From contig NZ_CP036298.1 of assembly GCF_007752135.1 (NCBI RefSeq), positions 2,604,001 through 2,668,000 on the forward strand: DNA of 64,000 nucleotides. Direction: 5' to 3'. This document shows, piece after piece, positions 1 through 7,553 of the stretch. The translations under genes and the position numbers were made by a program. The stretch's first letter is position 1. Every line of letters begins with the position of its first letter. Below the pieces are notes generated by a model. That model saw only the letters and a program-made list of their open reading frames with translations. It was not told the origin of the DNA and searched no databases. This stretch comes from Aureliella helgolandensis. GTDB taxonomy: Bacteria > Planctomycetota > Planctomycetia > Pirellulales > Pirellulaceae.

Positions 1-619
1 TGGCTAGGGTCGTTCCACGAGGGATAAAGGCAACGCTCGCATTCGCTAATGGTTTTCCACTTCGCATGACTTGCAGTCGCAGCGGATGTCCAGCTGCCAA
101 TTCAGCCGGAGGTGTAGCCAATACCAATTCCAAGCCGAGTTGGTGGCAAGTGGAGTATTGCGTGCCCGATGCGGGAAGCTTATTCAGTGAGTCGGTTGAT
201 ACAAAGTAGGTCTTACCGCTCTTAACCGCTCGCGTTGTGTGGTGCAATGTATCCAGCGTATGCAGGACTTCGTGCAAGCCAGCTTCCTGCGGTATGTACT
301 TGGCGGTCCAATATCCTTCCTTTTCCGCGTTGCCGGTATCGGTGAGGGATGGTTTCAAGTCAATGCGTTGACCGCTGGGGCTGCTCACCTCAAGCGTGCA
401 GGGCGCGAGCGTAATCTGGCTGGCCAGTTTAAAATCGCGATGGTTGTTGCCATGATTCCCTAGTCGTAGGTCGACGTACAGCCAATCTCCCTGACGGTGT
501 GCCAAGGAGCCCGCTTCGACCCAGGTGTCATGAGCATGAGTTGGCTTCAATCCAGTGCATGTAGCCAGAATTAGCAGGCTGAGAGTTGTCAATTTTGCAA
601 AGTATTTAGGATGGTTCAT
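1..619 (-). CDS. DUF4198-like secreted protein, 3' end cut by window edge
   Basis: Reads from ATG at 619 to the left edge without a stop, giving 206 residues of an incomplete protein. Residues 1-30 form a signal peptide (Lys-poor start, TTLSLLILATC core, cleavage near THA). The mature protein opens with HDTWVE, the hallmark start of DUF4198 proteins, which are secreted beta-sandwich proteins often found beside nickel/cobalt uptake or metal-handling genes. A second beta-sandwich segment (LRLQVMRSGKPLANASV) resembles the carboxypeptidase-regulatory type fold seen at the C-terminus of that family. It lies downstream of a DUF1559 gene and a Cys-rich gene on the same strand, so the three may form one unit. 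The start codon sits about 15 bases after a 20-bp tandem repeat, so the 5' leader is unusual. Family membership is from motif recognition; the metal role is inference. Confidence 0.7.
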   Translation of the reverse strand, partial: MNHPKYFAKLTTLSLLILATCTGLKPTHAHDTWVEAGSLAHRQGDWLYVDLRLGNHGNNHRDFKLASQITLAPCTLEVSSPSGQRIDLKPSLTDTGNAEKEGYWTAKYIPQEAGLHEVLHTLDTLHHTTRAVKSGKTYFVSTDSLNKLPASGTQYSTCHQLGLELVLATPPAELAAGHPLRLQVMRSGKPLANASVAFIPRGTTLA

Positions 620-640
620 CTCGTGAGTCTTTTGAAAGTA

Positions 641-736
641 ATTGTGAGGTGCAGAAAGTAATTGTGAGGTGTAGAAGGTAGATGTGAGGCGTAGAAGGTA
701 GATGTGAGGTGTAGAAGGTAGATGTGAGGTGTAGAG
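641..736. repeat. 20-bp tandem repeat, about 5 copies
   Basis: Nearly five head-to-tail copies of a 20-base unit (consensus GATGTGAGGTGTAGAAGGTA) at 641-660, 661-680, 681-700, 701-720 and a partial copy at 721-736. The first two differ at the first base and at one or two others. It lies between the stop of the DUF1559 gene and the start of the DUF4198-like gene, so it falls in the latter's leader or promoter. Confidence 0.9.
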
Positions 737-801
737 GCAACGACGGACAGGGAGGCGGTCCTTTTGCGGGGCATCCCAGCTTGGTCGTGCGTGATGGTCT
801 G

Positions 802-1914
802 TTAGGGGGAAGTCACACTGGCGACCTCATTGCCGCCTCGGGTACCGACGGAGCGCCATGTGGCAAGATCAATGCTGTCGCTCACAAACTGGATGCTGCC
901 ATCACAGAGTGCCACGGTGACACCACCGGGATGATTGCTGCGCGACGCAAAGACGCCCCAACCACACGTTCCGACGTCTGGAGAATTGCTGTTCGGGGTG
1001 TGGTAGTGGGAGTAGCCGGTCCAGTACTCGCGCCCGTTGATCCAGCCAGCACCACGCTGTCCAGACCAGCCGCGGTGCAAACCACTGCCGTGCGTGTACT
1101 GTTCCAATAGAGTTGGGTCGGAGGGGAGTACATAGCCGGTCAGTCCGGGAACCGTCGGGGGCATTGAGCGATCGATAAAGGCGCAGGTGACGTTCATCAT
1201 CGTGCGATGCCGCTCTTGGTCGCTGGTCGGCTCCTGAGCAGTTTGGTCTTGCTGGCCAAGTAGGGATTCCGCAAAAGCGACGGTATTGCTGAGTCCATCT
1301 GAAATGCTGCCAAATTTGACGCTTGCATTGATCCATAGGATCCCGTCTGTTGGCTTGCGAGTGTCGTAGAGTGTGCCAACTCCAGTTCCAAAATTCATGT
1401 GATAGTTGGTACCGGTGTAGTACTGAGTGGGGCCCGAGCCACTTAAGGTAACTACGGAGTAGACGCGTTCCAAGCTTTCGCTGGGGCAACTCAGCACGGG
1501 AATGGGAGTGGCGGATGCGACGTCATGTGGAGGTACCAGTTTGCCCGGGCAACAACCCACGTGGAGCGGCTGTGAAAAATCGATGAGGTCGGCCAAGTTG
1601 CCTTGCTCGAAGTAAGGCGCTAACTGAGCAAACACCGAGAAGTTACCGCTAATGCCACTACCGTTGGTGTAGTTGGCTGGCAATCTGCGATGGGCGCTTT
1701 CGTAGTTGTGGAGGGACAGGCCCAGTTGCTTGAGATTGTTCGAACAAGACATGCGACGCGCTGCTTCGCGGGCTGCTTGTACGGCCGGAAGTAGCAAGCC
1801 GACGAGTATGCCGATGATCGCAATGACCACGAGCAGCTCGACCAGGGTGAATGCGCTCCGCTTGTGGTGGCGGGAGGTGCGCAGCGGTTGAAGGTATTTA
1901 GCAAGATATTTCAT
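802..1914 (-). CDS. DUF1559 family protein with type IV pilin-like N-terminus
   Basis: A 370-residue planctomycete DUF1559 protein. After a short basic leader, residues about 22-55 carry the prepilin-type methylation motif [19 protein letters not shown] followed by [17 protein letters not shown], so the product should be processed by a prepilin peptidase and held in or exported across the inner membrane. The family signature continues with [16 protein letters not shown] and, near the C-terminus, [20 protein letters not shown], the usual H-X9-DG tail of these proteins. These proteins are present in dozens of copies per planctomycete genome and their role is unknown. It is followed on the same strand by the DUF4198-like gene and preceded by a Cys-rich gene. 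Length is normal for the family. No defect is visible. Confidence 0.93.
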   Translation of the reverse strand: MKYLAKYLQPLRTSRHHKRSAFTLVELLVVIAIIGILVGLLLPAVQAAREAARRMSCSNNLKQLGLSLHNYESAHRRLPANYTNGSGISGNFSVFAQLAPYFEQGNLADLIDFSQPLHVGCCPGKLVPPHDVASATPIPVLSCPSESLERVYSVVTLSGSGPTQYYTGTNYHMNFGTGVGTLYDTRKPTDGILWINASVKFGSISDGLSNTVAFAESLLGQQDQTAQEPTSDQERHRTMMNVTCAFIDRSMPPTVPGLTGYVLPSDPTLLEQYTHGSGLHRGWSGQRGAGWINGREYWTGYSHYHTPNSNSPDVGTCGWGVFASRSNHPGGVTVALCDGSIQFVSDSIDLATWRSVGTRGGNEVASVTSP

Positions 1915-2271
1915 GGAGGGTTTCCTAATGTGTGGGGTAGTGGCAAGTTATTGTCATGCAGGGATCGCGCGCAGAGCCCTGGAGCTCGCGCTGGCGGCAG
2001 CTGATCAATTGCTGTTCTGGGAGCGCAGTTGCTCCCGCGTCGGATTCGTCCCTAGGCACCGGTGGATTGAGCTTGCGATGCGCGGCAGCGCACTTACCGA
2101 AAACACAGCGACCTGCAAATTGTGGAGAGCGAGCCAGTGGTGAATCAGTAAGTGCGCAGCAGCGCACCGAAAACAAACACAACGGATGGTCTAGCGTCGA
2201 GACAAGCCGCTACCGTCCGGTGGACGCCCTGTTGGGCGAACGGATTGAGGAGCAGTGCAGGCTTGGGGGAC
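1915..2271. other. Intergenic spacer, 357 bp
   Basis: No convincing coding frame. It should contain the promoter of the DUF1559 gene. A short imperfect direct repeat is visible (GCGGCAGCGCACTTACCGAA near 2081-2100 and GCAGCAGCGCACCGAA near 2156-2171). I see no RNA gene or insertion sequence. Confidence 0.5.
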
Positions 2272-3045
2272 TCAGGCGTTCCAGACGCGAGGCGGCGGCA
2301 GATCAGGCGCTCGAAAGAGGGTTGCTCGGCAGACATCGAACACGGTCAAGGTGTCGATCCACGGTGGCAACGGTGGTAAAGAAATGGTGGTGGATTCCAG
2401 CACGGCCCATGGTAGAAGCGTGAATTCGCTACTGCGACCTTGACACTTGAGGGCTAACCATGAAACGACGACTTTGTCCGCCGCTTCGGGAACCGTTGTC
2501 GACTCCACGGGTGACTCGTCCTGCAGTCCGCAGGTTGCTCGGTTGCAGCAGTCGCCAGTGGTGTAGGCCATGCTGGAAGTATTTGCCGGTTGGGCATCCG
2601 TCCCGCAAGCTGCTGTGACACAGTTGGGACACACGGCAGTTTCGCTACGGGTGGTTTCTCTGGATTGAACGGCTTTCTCGGAGCCGGCAGCGCAGCAACC
2701 TGTAGAACACCCGTTGGCCGTTGCTAGAGAGTTTGTCGAGCTCTCCACTTGAGGGGGCGATTCCGTGATGACGGCATACGCGGGCGGTGTCACGCCATTT
2801 TCCTGGGCCCACTGCAAACGCTCCGAGGGAGAGTAACAACAGCAGCTGGTCCAGCATTGTTCGGCAGTGACGCATCCACAAGCGCAAGATTGGCAAGGGA
2901 AGGGAACCGAGTCACCCGACAGAACTTGAACGCGAGCCAGCGGAATGGGCACCACGGACAGCAATAGAGCGATTAGCACCAGCCAAGTCGTAACTTGACG
3001 CGCTATCGAGCTGTTCAATTTGAGTGTCCGGAAAAACATTGGCAT
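2272..3045 (-). CDS. Cysteine-rich membrane-anchored protein, function unknown
   Basis: A 257-residue protein with a hydrophobic N-terminal segment (residues about 18-38, TTWLVLIALLLSVVPIPLA) that is either a signal peptide or a membrane anchor. After it come dense Cys clusters: CQSCACGCVTAEQCWTSCCC at about 51-70, CSTGCC at about 113-118, then CPNC, ACG, DCC and ATCG. The block PFPCQSCACGC..EQCW.SCCC..S..ERLQWAQENGVTPP recurs in planctomycete proteins that I recall near metal-efflux or metal-stress genes; that association is memory, not shown here. The clusters would fit binding of Cu, Zn or Cd, or disulfide cross-linking outside the cell. The C-terminal quarter is Pro-rich and ends PPPRVWNA. 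The neighbouring DUF4198-like gene also hints at metals. Coding is likely; the function is not known. Confidence 0.7.
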   Translation of the reverse strand: MPMFFRTLKLNSSIARQVTTWLVLIALLLSVVPIPLARVQVLSGDSVPFPCQSCACGCVTAEQCWTSCCCYSPSERLQWAQENGVTPPAYAVITESPPQVESSTNSLATANGCSTGCCAAGSEKAVQSRETTRSETAVCPNCVTAACGTDAQPANTSSMAYTTGDCCNRATCGLQDESPVESTTVPEAADKVVVSWLALKCQGRSSEFTLLPWAVLESTTISLPPLPPWIDTLTVFDVCRATLFRAPDLPPPRVWNA

Positions 3046-3192
3046 CCTAGCTTGGCCCGAAGGTAGCTAGCGTATTGGATCAAGTAAATGAACTGCGTTC
3101 CGGCTCACTCTCCACGTGCCTAACGATACTTTAAATGCTCCGTACGGCAAGTGCCGTTGTAGGTCTGCGACAATCGGCCACCAGCGACTCGG

Positions 3193-3972
3193 CTAGTGGG
3201 GCACCGTCAGGTCCCAGTTCTCCATGACGGCCAGAGTGGATCGATCGGTCATGTCGAAGCTTAGAGGCGTGACTGTGACGTGCCCATCGGCCAGCATGTT
3301 CAAATCGGTGGGGTGATCGGTCGGACGCGGTGGGGGATCATTGGTGGCCCAGTAGTAACTGCGACCTTTGGGGTCTTCGCGTCGAATAAAGTGCTCACCA
3401 TATCGTTCGACGCCCATGGGAACGATGTGCACATCGGGGGTGCCTCCACTACAGAAGAGTTCAACGGCAGCGGTAGGAATGTTGATATTGTAAAGCTGGG
3501 GGGCAGCATCTTTGAGCCCCAAGATCTGGCGAATCAAGGGTGTTGCGATCTTGGCCGCCGACGCAAAATCTGCGTGGATATCGTACTCCAAGGAGACGGC
3601 AAAGCTGTTCAGGCGGAAGAAGGCTCCCTCGATGGCCGCCGCTACCGTTCCAGAATAAAGTACGTTGATGCCAGCATTTAGACCGCCATTGATGCCACTC
3701 ACTACGGCATCGACGGGCGACTTTACCAGCTGGGAAACGCCGAGTTTGACGCAATCCGCCGGGCTTCCCTCGACAGCGATGCCATGCAACTCATCCCCCT
3801 GGAAGACTTGTTTGCAGACCAGGGGCTGTAAAAAGGTGATGGAATGTCCCACGCCACTCTGTTCCGTTGCTGGGGCAATCAAATCAACCTCCCCAAGTGA
3901 CCGTAGCTCGCCGCGTAGGGCGGCTAGTCCGGGTGCGTAGATTCCATCATCGTTCGTCAACAATATTCGCAC
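3193..3972 (-). CDS. surE: 5'/3'-nucleotidase SurE
   Basis: A 259-residue SurE, the divalent-metal-dependent phosphatase that removes phosphate from nucleoside monophosphates in the cytoplasm, often linked to stationary-phase survival. The N-terminus MRILLTNDDGIYAPGL contains the metal-binding Asp pair (NDDG) and starts directly at the ATG. Further family motifs are PATEQSGVGHSIT, where the Ser caps the metal site, EGSPADCVKLG, and VVSGINGGLNAG with the last metal-binding Asn, then YSGTVAAAIEG. The C-terminal YYWATNDPPP and the late TPLSFDMT segment match the dimerisation arm region. The length is typical (about 250). It reads alone, with 147 bases before the next gene on the same strand. No anomaly seen. 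Confidence 0.95.
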   Translation of the reverse strand: MRILLTNDDGIYAPGLAALRGELRSLGEVDLIAPATEQSGVGHSITFLQPLVCKQVFQGDELHGIAVEGSPADCVKLGVSQLVKSPVDAVVSGINGGLNAGINVLYSGTVAAAIEGAFFRLNSFAVSLEYDIHADFASAAKIATPLIRQILGLKDAAPQLYNINIPTAAVELFCSGGTPDVHIVPMGVERYGEHFIRREDPKGRSYYWATNDPPPRPTDHPTDLNMLADGHVTVTPLSFDMTDRSTLAVMENWDLTVPH

Positions 3973-4853
3973 TGAGGTCTCCAGGGGGGCGTTGGGATCT
4001 TGCTTCCATGACGCATGGACAATTATAGGTAGTCCATTGCATGGCCAAGCAGGGCTCTCTCGCCAGGGAAGGGAAGCGGGCGAGTGCCAGGTTGGAATCG
4101 GAAATTATTAGGGTTGGTCGGATAAGCCGCAAGGCGTTGGGCGAGTAGTTGAGAGGAAGCTGAGTCGCCCGGACCCTTAGTAGACCGCCCCAACTCGCAG
4201 AATGGGGGCCGTTGCATGAATGCAATAGACGCACCAGGCCGCGATGGAATCAGCCGCGAGGCGCCAGCGTTCGGCTCTCTTACGGTAGCCGTGGGGAGGA
4301 AGCATCCCTCGCCGTGCCCGTAGCAGCGGACCCTGCGGCTCGTTGATGTAGGAGCGTTTGGGGGGGACTGTGGAGTTCATTGTCGCAATCGTCCCTGTAG
4401 TGGGAGTCGATTCGGCCTTGCTCTCGCGGCGAGCTGCGAGCGCCCTGCGGGGGATGATGGATAGACGAGAAGCGACAAGTCGGCCTGGAACCGGCTCTGT
4501 GTCGCCGAGCTTGCCGGGCTGTTGAAATAGTAACCCGCCGCGTGAGCAAGGGAAGATAACCTCCGCTAAAAGTCAATTAAGGGTGCTGCCTCCGCATTAA
4601 AATTCAAATTGCGATTAAATCAACAGCCCGTTGCGCTCTGTGGACGTCGGGGATCGACCTCTTAGAATCGGCAAAGTGCGTTTCAGGAGTAAGCTAGGAT
4701 TAGCTATCGACTTGCGTTCATTGCAGGGGATAATTGCGTAATGTGGGGTAGGCTCGCACTTTGTGCTGAGCGGCCAGCGGACGCTGCCACTTGTTTCCCA
4801 TTGCCGGGACATCCCCCGGTTCTTCACTAGAATTCCTTGCAAAGCCACTCAAT
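3973..4853. other. Intergenic spacer, 881 bp, with one inverted-end repeat
   Basis: No frame here looks coding: the open stretches of 64-98 codons overlap each other in different frames and have composition unlike the neighbouring proteins. The spacer separates divergent surE and the U32 gene, so promoters for both should lie here. It holds an inverted-end element at 4515-4630, described separately. Confidence 0.6.
4515..4630. repeat. Interspersed palindrome-ended element, copy 1
   Basis: About 116 bp with inverted ends: CGGGCTGTTGA at 4515-4525 and its complement TCAACAGCCCG at 4620-4630. Directly inside the left arm is AGTAACCCGCCGCGTGAGC, which recurs in a second copy at 11840-11950 (AGTAAACCGCAACGTGAGC). 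Small size, inverted ends and intergenic position suggest a non-autonomous MITE-like or structured repeat. Confidence 0.65.
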
Positions 4854-7367
4854 ATGTCACACCCCCCTGTTGAGCTGTTGGCCCCTGCTGGAAATTGGGA
4901 GTGTGCCCGGGCGGCGGTCGAGAACGGTGCTGATGCGATCTATTTCGGTCTCGACGTGGGATTCAACGCGCGTGCTCGGGCGGACAACTTTCACGTCGAC
5001 GAACTTCCGTCGTTGATGGAGATGCTGCATCGGCAAGGCGTTAAAGGCTATGTAACACTAAATACGCTAGTGTTTACCGATGAGCTGCCCGCGCTGGAAG
5101 CCAATGTTCGGCAGTTGGCTGAGGCGGGAGTCGACGCGGTATTGGTGCAGGATCTGGGGGTGGCGCGATTCATTCACCGATTGTGTCCCGACTTGGCGCT
5201 ACATGCCAGTACGCAAATGACACTGACCAGCGCTGATGCTATCGAACGGGTGCGCGAACTGAATATTCAACGCGCTGTGCTGGCCCGCGAGTTGTCGTTG
5301 CAGGAAATTCAGAAAATCTCGCAGGCGACGACGATGCCGCTGGAGGCCTTTGTGCACGGGGCTTTGTGCGTTGCCTACAGCGGTCAATGCTTAACCAGTG
5401 AATCGCTCGGGGGACGGAGTGCCAATCGAGGGCAATGCGCCCAGGCTTGCCGGCTTCCCTATGACATCTTCCGGGATGGTGAACCGGTCGAGCTGGGAAG
5501 TCAGAAATATCTGCTGAGTCCGCAGGATTTGGCCGCGCACGACTACGTGCCTCAATTGATCGCGGCTGGGATCTGTTCTCTCAAGATTGAAGGTCGACTG
5601 AAGACACCTGAATATGTGGCCAACGTTTGTGGACACTATCGTCAGGCCATTGATGCAGCGCTTGAGAATCAGCACCGAAAACTTTCGGTCGAACAAAAGC
5701 GTGAACTTGAGTTGAGCTTCTCACGTGGCTTTTCGCCAGGTTGGCTCGAGGGGTGTGACCACAAGCGACTCGTGCCAGGACTGACCAGCGCCAAGCAAGG
5801 TGTTTTACTGGGCACGATTACGGAGATCCGGAAGGATTCCCTGTTTGCCGATTTGGTCGCGCCGGTGGCCATTGGAGATGGAATTGTCATCGAAGGGGAT
5901 CGTTTTGCCGGAACGGAGCTAGGGGGGCGTGTCTATCAAATGGCGCAAGGGGGAATGAGCGTCGATCGAGCGCAGCAGGGGGCGGTGGAACTGCGAATGC
6001 AACGAGGTTTGCTGCAGACCCAAAGCATTGAACCAGGTACACGCCTCTGGAAGACTGATGATCCACAATTGACAAAGCGTTTGCGACGCACCTATGACGG
6101 CGCCGATCCCGTGAAGCGAGTGGCGGTGCTTCTGCATGTTCAAGTGGCTGCCGGGGAACCGATTCGAATTGAGGCTCAGGTTTCTGACGGAGTTGTGATT
6201 CAGCTCACCAGCGAGCATGTTACTGAAGTGGCACGCAAACACCCCGTTACCATGGCCACGATGCAGGAGCAGTTTTCCCGATTGGGTGGAACCGTTTATC
6301 GTCTCGAAGAGTTAACGGCAGAGATCCGTGGCGAACCGATGATCCCCTTGAGCGTTATGGGGAGTCTCCGTAAGGAATTGATTGAAGCGTTGGACCAGGC
6401 TCGCGTGACGCAGCCACTGGCGTGTGCGCCAGAATCGATCACGGTCGCGATGTTGGAGCAGGTGCCGGCAGATTTGGAGGAAGATGACGAGCCAGCCGCA
6501 ACCGACGCTACGCTACGCGTGCTATGTCGATCGCTGCAACAACTGGAGTTTGTGTTGGAAGCCGGCGTGAAGGAAGTGATCGCCGATTTTCACGACCTGA
6601 GGCAGTACCGAGAGGCAGTGCAGATGGCCCACACGCAAGGAGCTCGGATTGAATTAGCGAGCCTGCGGATCCATAAGCCTGGCGAGGACGGATTGTTTCG
6701 AGCACTTGAGAAGAATGCTGCGGATGGTTGGTTGGTCCGAAATCTTTCGGCATTTCAATATTGCATTGCTCATGACATTCCGCGCGCCTGCGATTTTTCC
6801 TTGAATGTCACCAATCCACTCACCGCACAGCAATTCATTGAATGGGGGGCTAGCCGAATTACAGCATCCTACGATTTGAATCGCGATCAGCTTTGCGAGC
6901 TGGCTGCCTACTTGCCTGCGCAATGGTTGGAAGTGGTGATTCACCAGCACATGCCGATGTTCCATATGGAGCACTGTGTCTTTTGCAGTGTGCTCAGCCC
7001 GGGCAAGAACAAGTCAGACTGTGGCCGCCCGTGCGATCGACACGATGTTAAGCTGAAAGACCGAGTCGGAGCCGAACATGTATTGCATGCTGATATTGGT
7101 TGCCGCAATACACTGTACAACGGAACGGCCCAGAGTGGAGCGGAGGCCGTGACGCCACTGCAGGAGTTGGGGGTGCAGCAATTCCGCATCGAACTGTTGC
7201 GCGATGCACCGCAAGAGTTCACGCAAGAATTAATTCAGCTCTACCGCGACCTCGTATTGGGTCGTGTTGAAGGTGCGGAAGTGTGGCGCAAGTTGAATGC
7301 CGATAATCGTATCGGCGTGACTCGCGGGACGCTCGAGCAGCCACGCAATCCTCTAGCGATCCTTTGA
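4854..7367 (+). CDS. U32 family protein related to RlhA/YdcP
   Basis: Peptidase family U32 by name, but characterised members such as E. coli RlhA (YdcP) are needed for hydroxylation of 23S rRNA C2501, and others for ubiquinone synthesis or tRNA modification. I chose ATG 4854 because family similarity begins at once (ELLAPAGNWECARAAVENGA), giving 837 residues; an open frame runs 21 codons further upstream without family character. The U32 signature is clear near residue 180: EAFVHGALCVAYSGQC, followed by SANRGQCAQACRLPY with the Fe-S-type cysteines, and ICSLKIEGRLKTPEYV. A DUF3656-like beta region follows. A C-terminal second part carries CVFCSVLSPG and DCGRPCDRHDV, another Cys group. It is longer than RlhA (about 650). 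Exact substrate is not inferable. Confidence 0.9.
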   Translation: MSHPPVELLAPAGNWECARAAVENGADAIYFGLDVGFNARARADNFHVDELPSLMEMLHRQGVKGYVTLNTLVFTDELPALEANVRQLAEAGVDAVLVQDLGVARFIHRLCPDLALHASTQMTLTSADAIERVRELNIQRAVLARELSLQEIQKISQATTMPLEAFVHGALCVAYSGQCLTSESLGGRSANRGQCAQACRLPYDIFRDGEPVELGSQKYLLSPQDLAAHDYVPQLIAAGICSLKIEGRLKTPEYVANVCGHYRQAIDAALENQHRKLSVEQKRELELSFSRGFSPGWLEGCDHKRLVPGLTSAKQGVLLGTITEIRKDSLFADLVAPVAIGDGIVIEGDRFAGTELGGRVYQMAQGGMSVDRAQQGAVELRMQRGLLQTQSIEPGTRLWKTDDPQLTKRLRRTYDGADPVKRVAVLLHVQVAAGEPIRIEAQVSDGVVIQLTSEHVTEVARKHPVTMATMQEQFSRLGGTVYRLEELTAEIRGEPMIPLSVMGSLRKELIEALDQARVTQPLACAPESITVAMLEQVPADLEEDDEPAATDATLRVLCRSLQQLEFVLEAGVKEVIADFHDLRQYREAVQMAHTQGARIELASLRIHKPGEDGLFRALEKNAADGWLVRNLSAFQYCIAHDIPRACDFSLNVTNPLTAQQFIEWGASRITASYDLNRDQLCELAAYLPAQWLEVVIHQHMPMFHMEHCVFCSVLSPGKNKSDCGRPCDRHDVKLKDRVGAEHVLHADIGCRNTLYNGTAQSGAEAVTPLQELGVQQFRIELLRDAPQEFTQELIQLYRDLVLGRVEGAEVWRKLNADNRIGVTRGTLEQPRNPLAIL

Positions 7368-7553
7368 GCAGGGGCTTCGCGGAGCTTGGGCATGTTTAGT
7401 TAAGTGGCACTCACCAGGCCAGAGTTTTGCTACTTGGGTAGCCTGGCCGTTCGCGTAAGTCCGGAGATTCACCTAAGTCTGGGAGAAAGTGTCGGATAAC
7501 GGTCCCCAGTGGATGCTCACCTTTTCGCTGGGCTACTAATCTTCCCTGGGCTG

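Noticed and set aside
724-1489. Frames of 83-195 codons across the DUF1559 gene
   Set aside because: Shadows of the DUF1559 gene in other phases.
3947-4380. Minus-strand frames of 64-95 codons upstream of surE
   Set aside because: Several overlapping frames of similar length, no domain, and codon usage unlike the confirmed genes.
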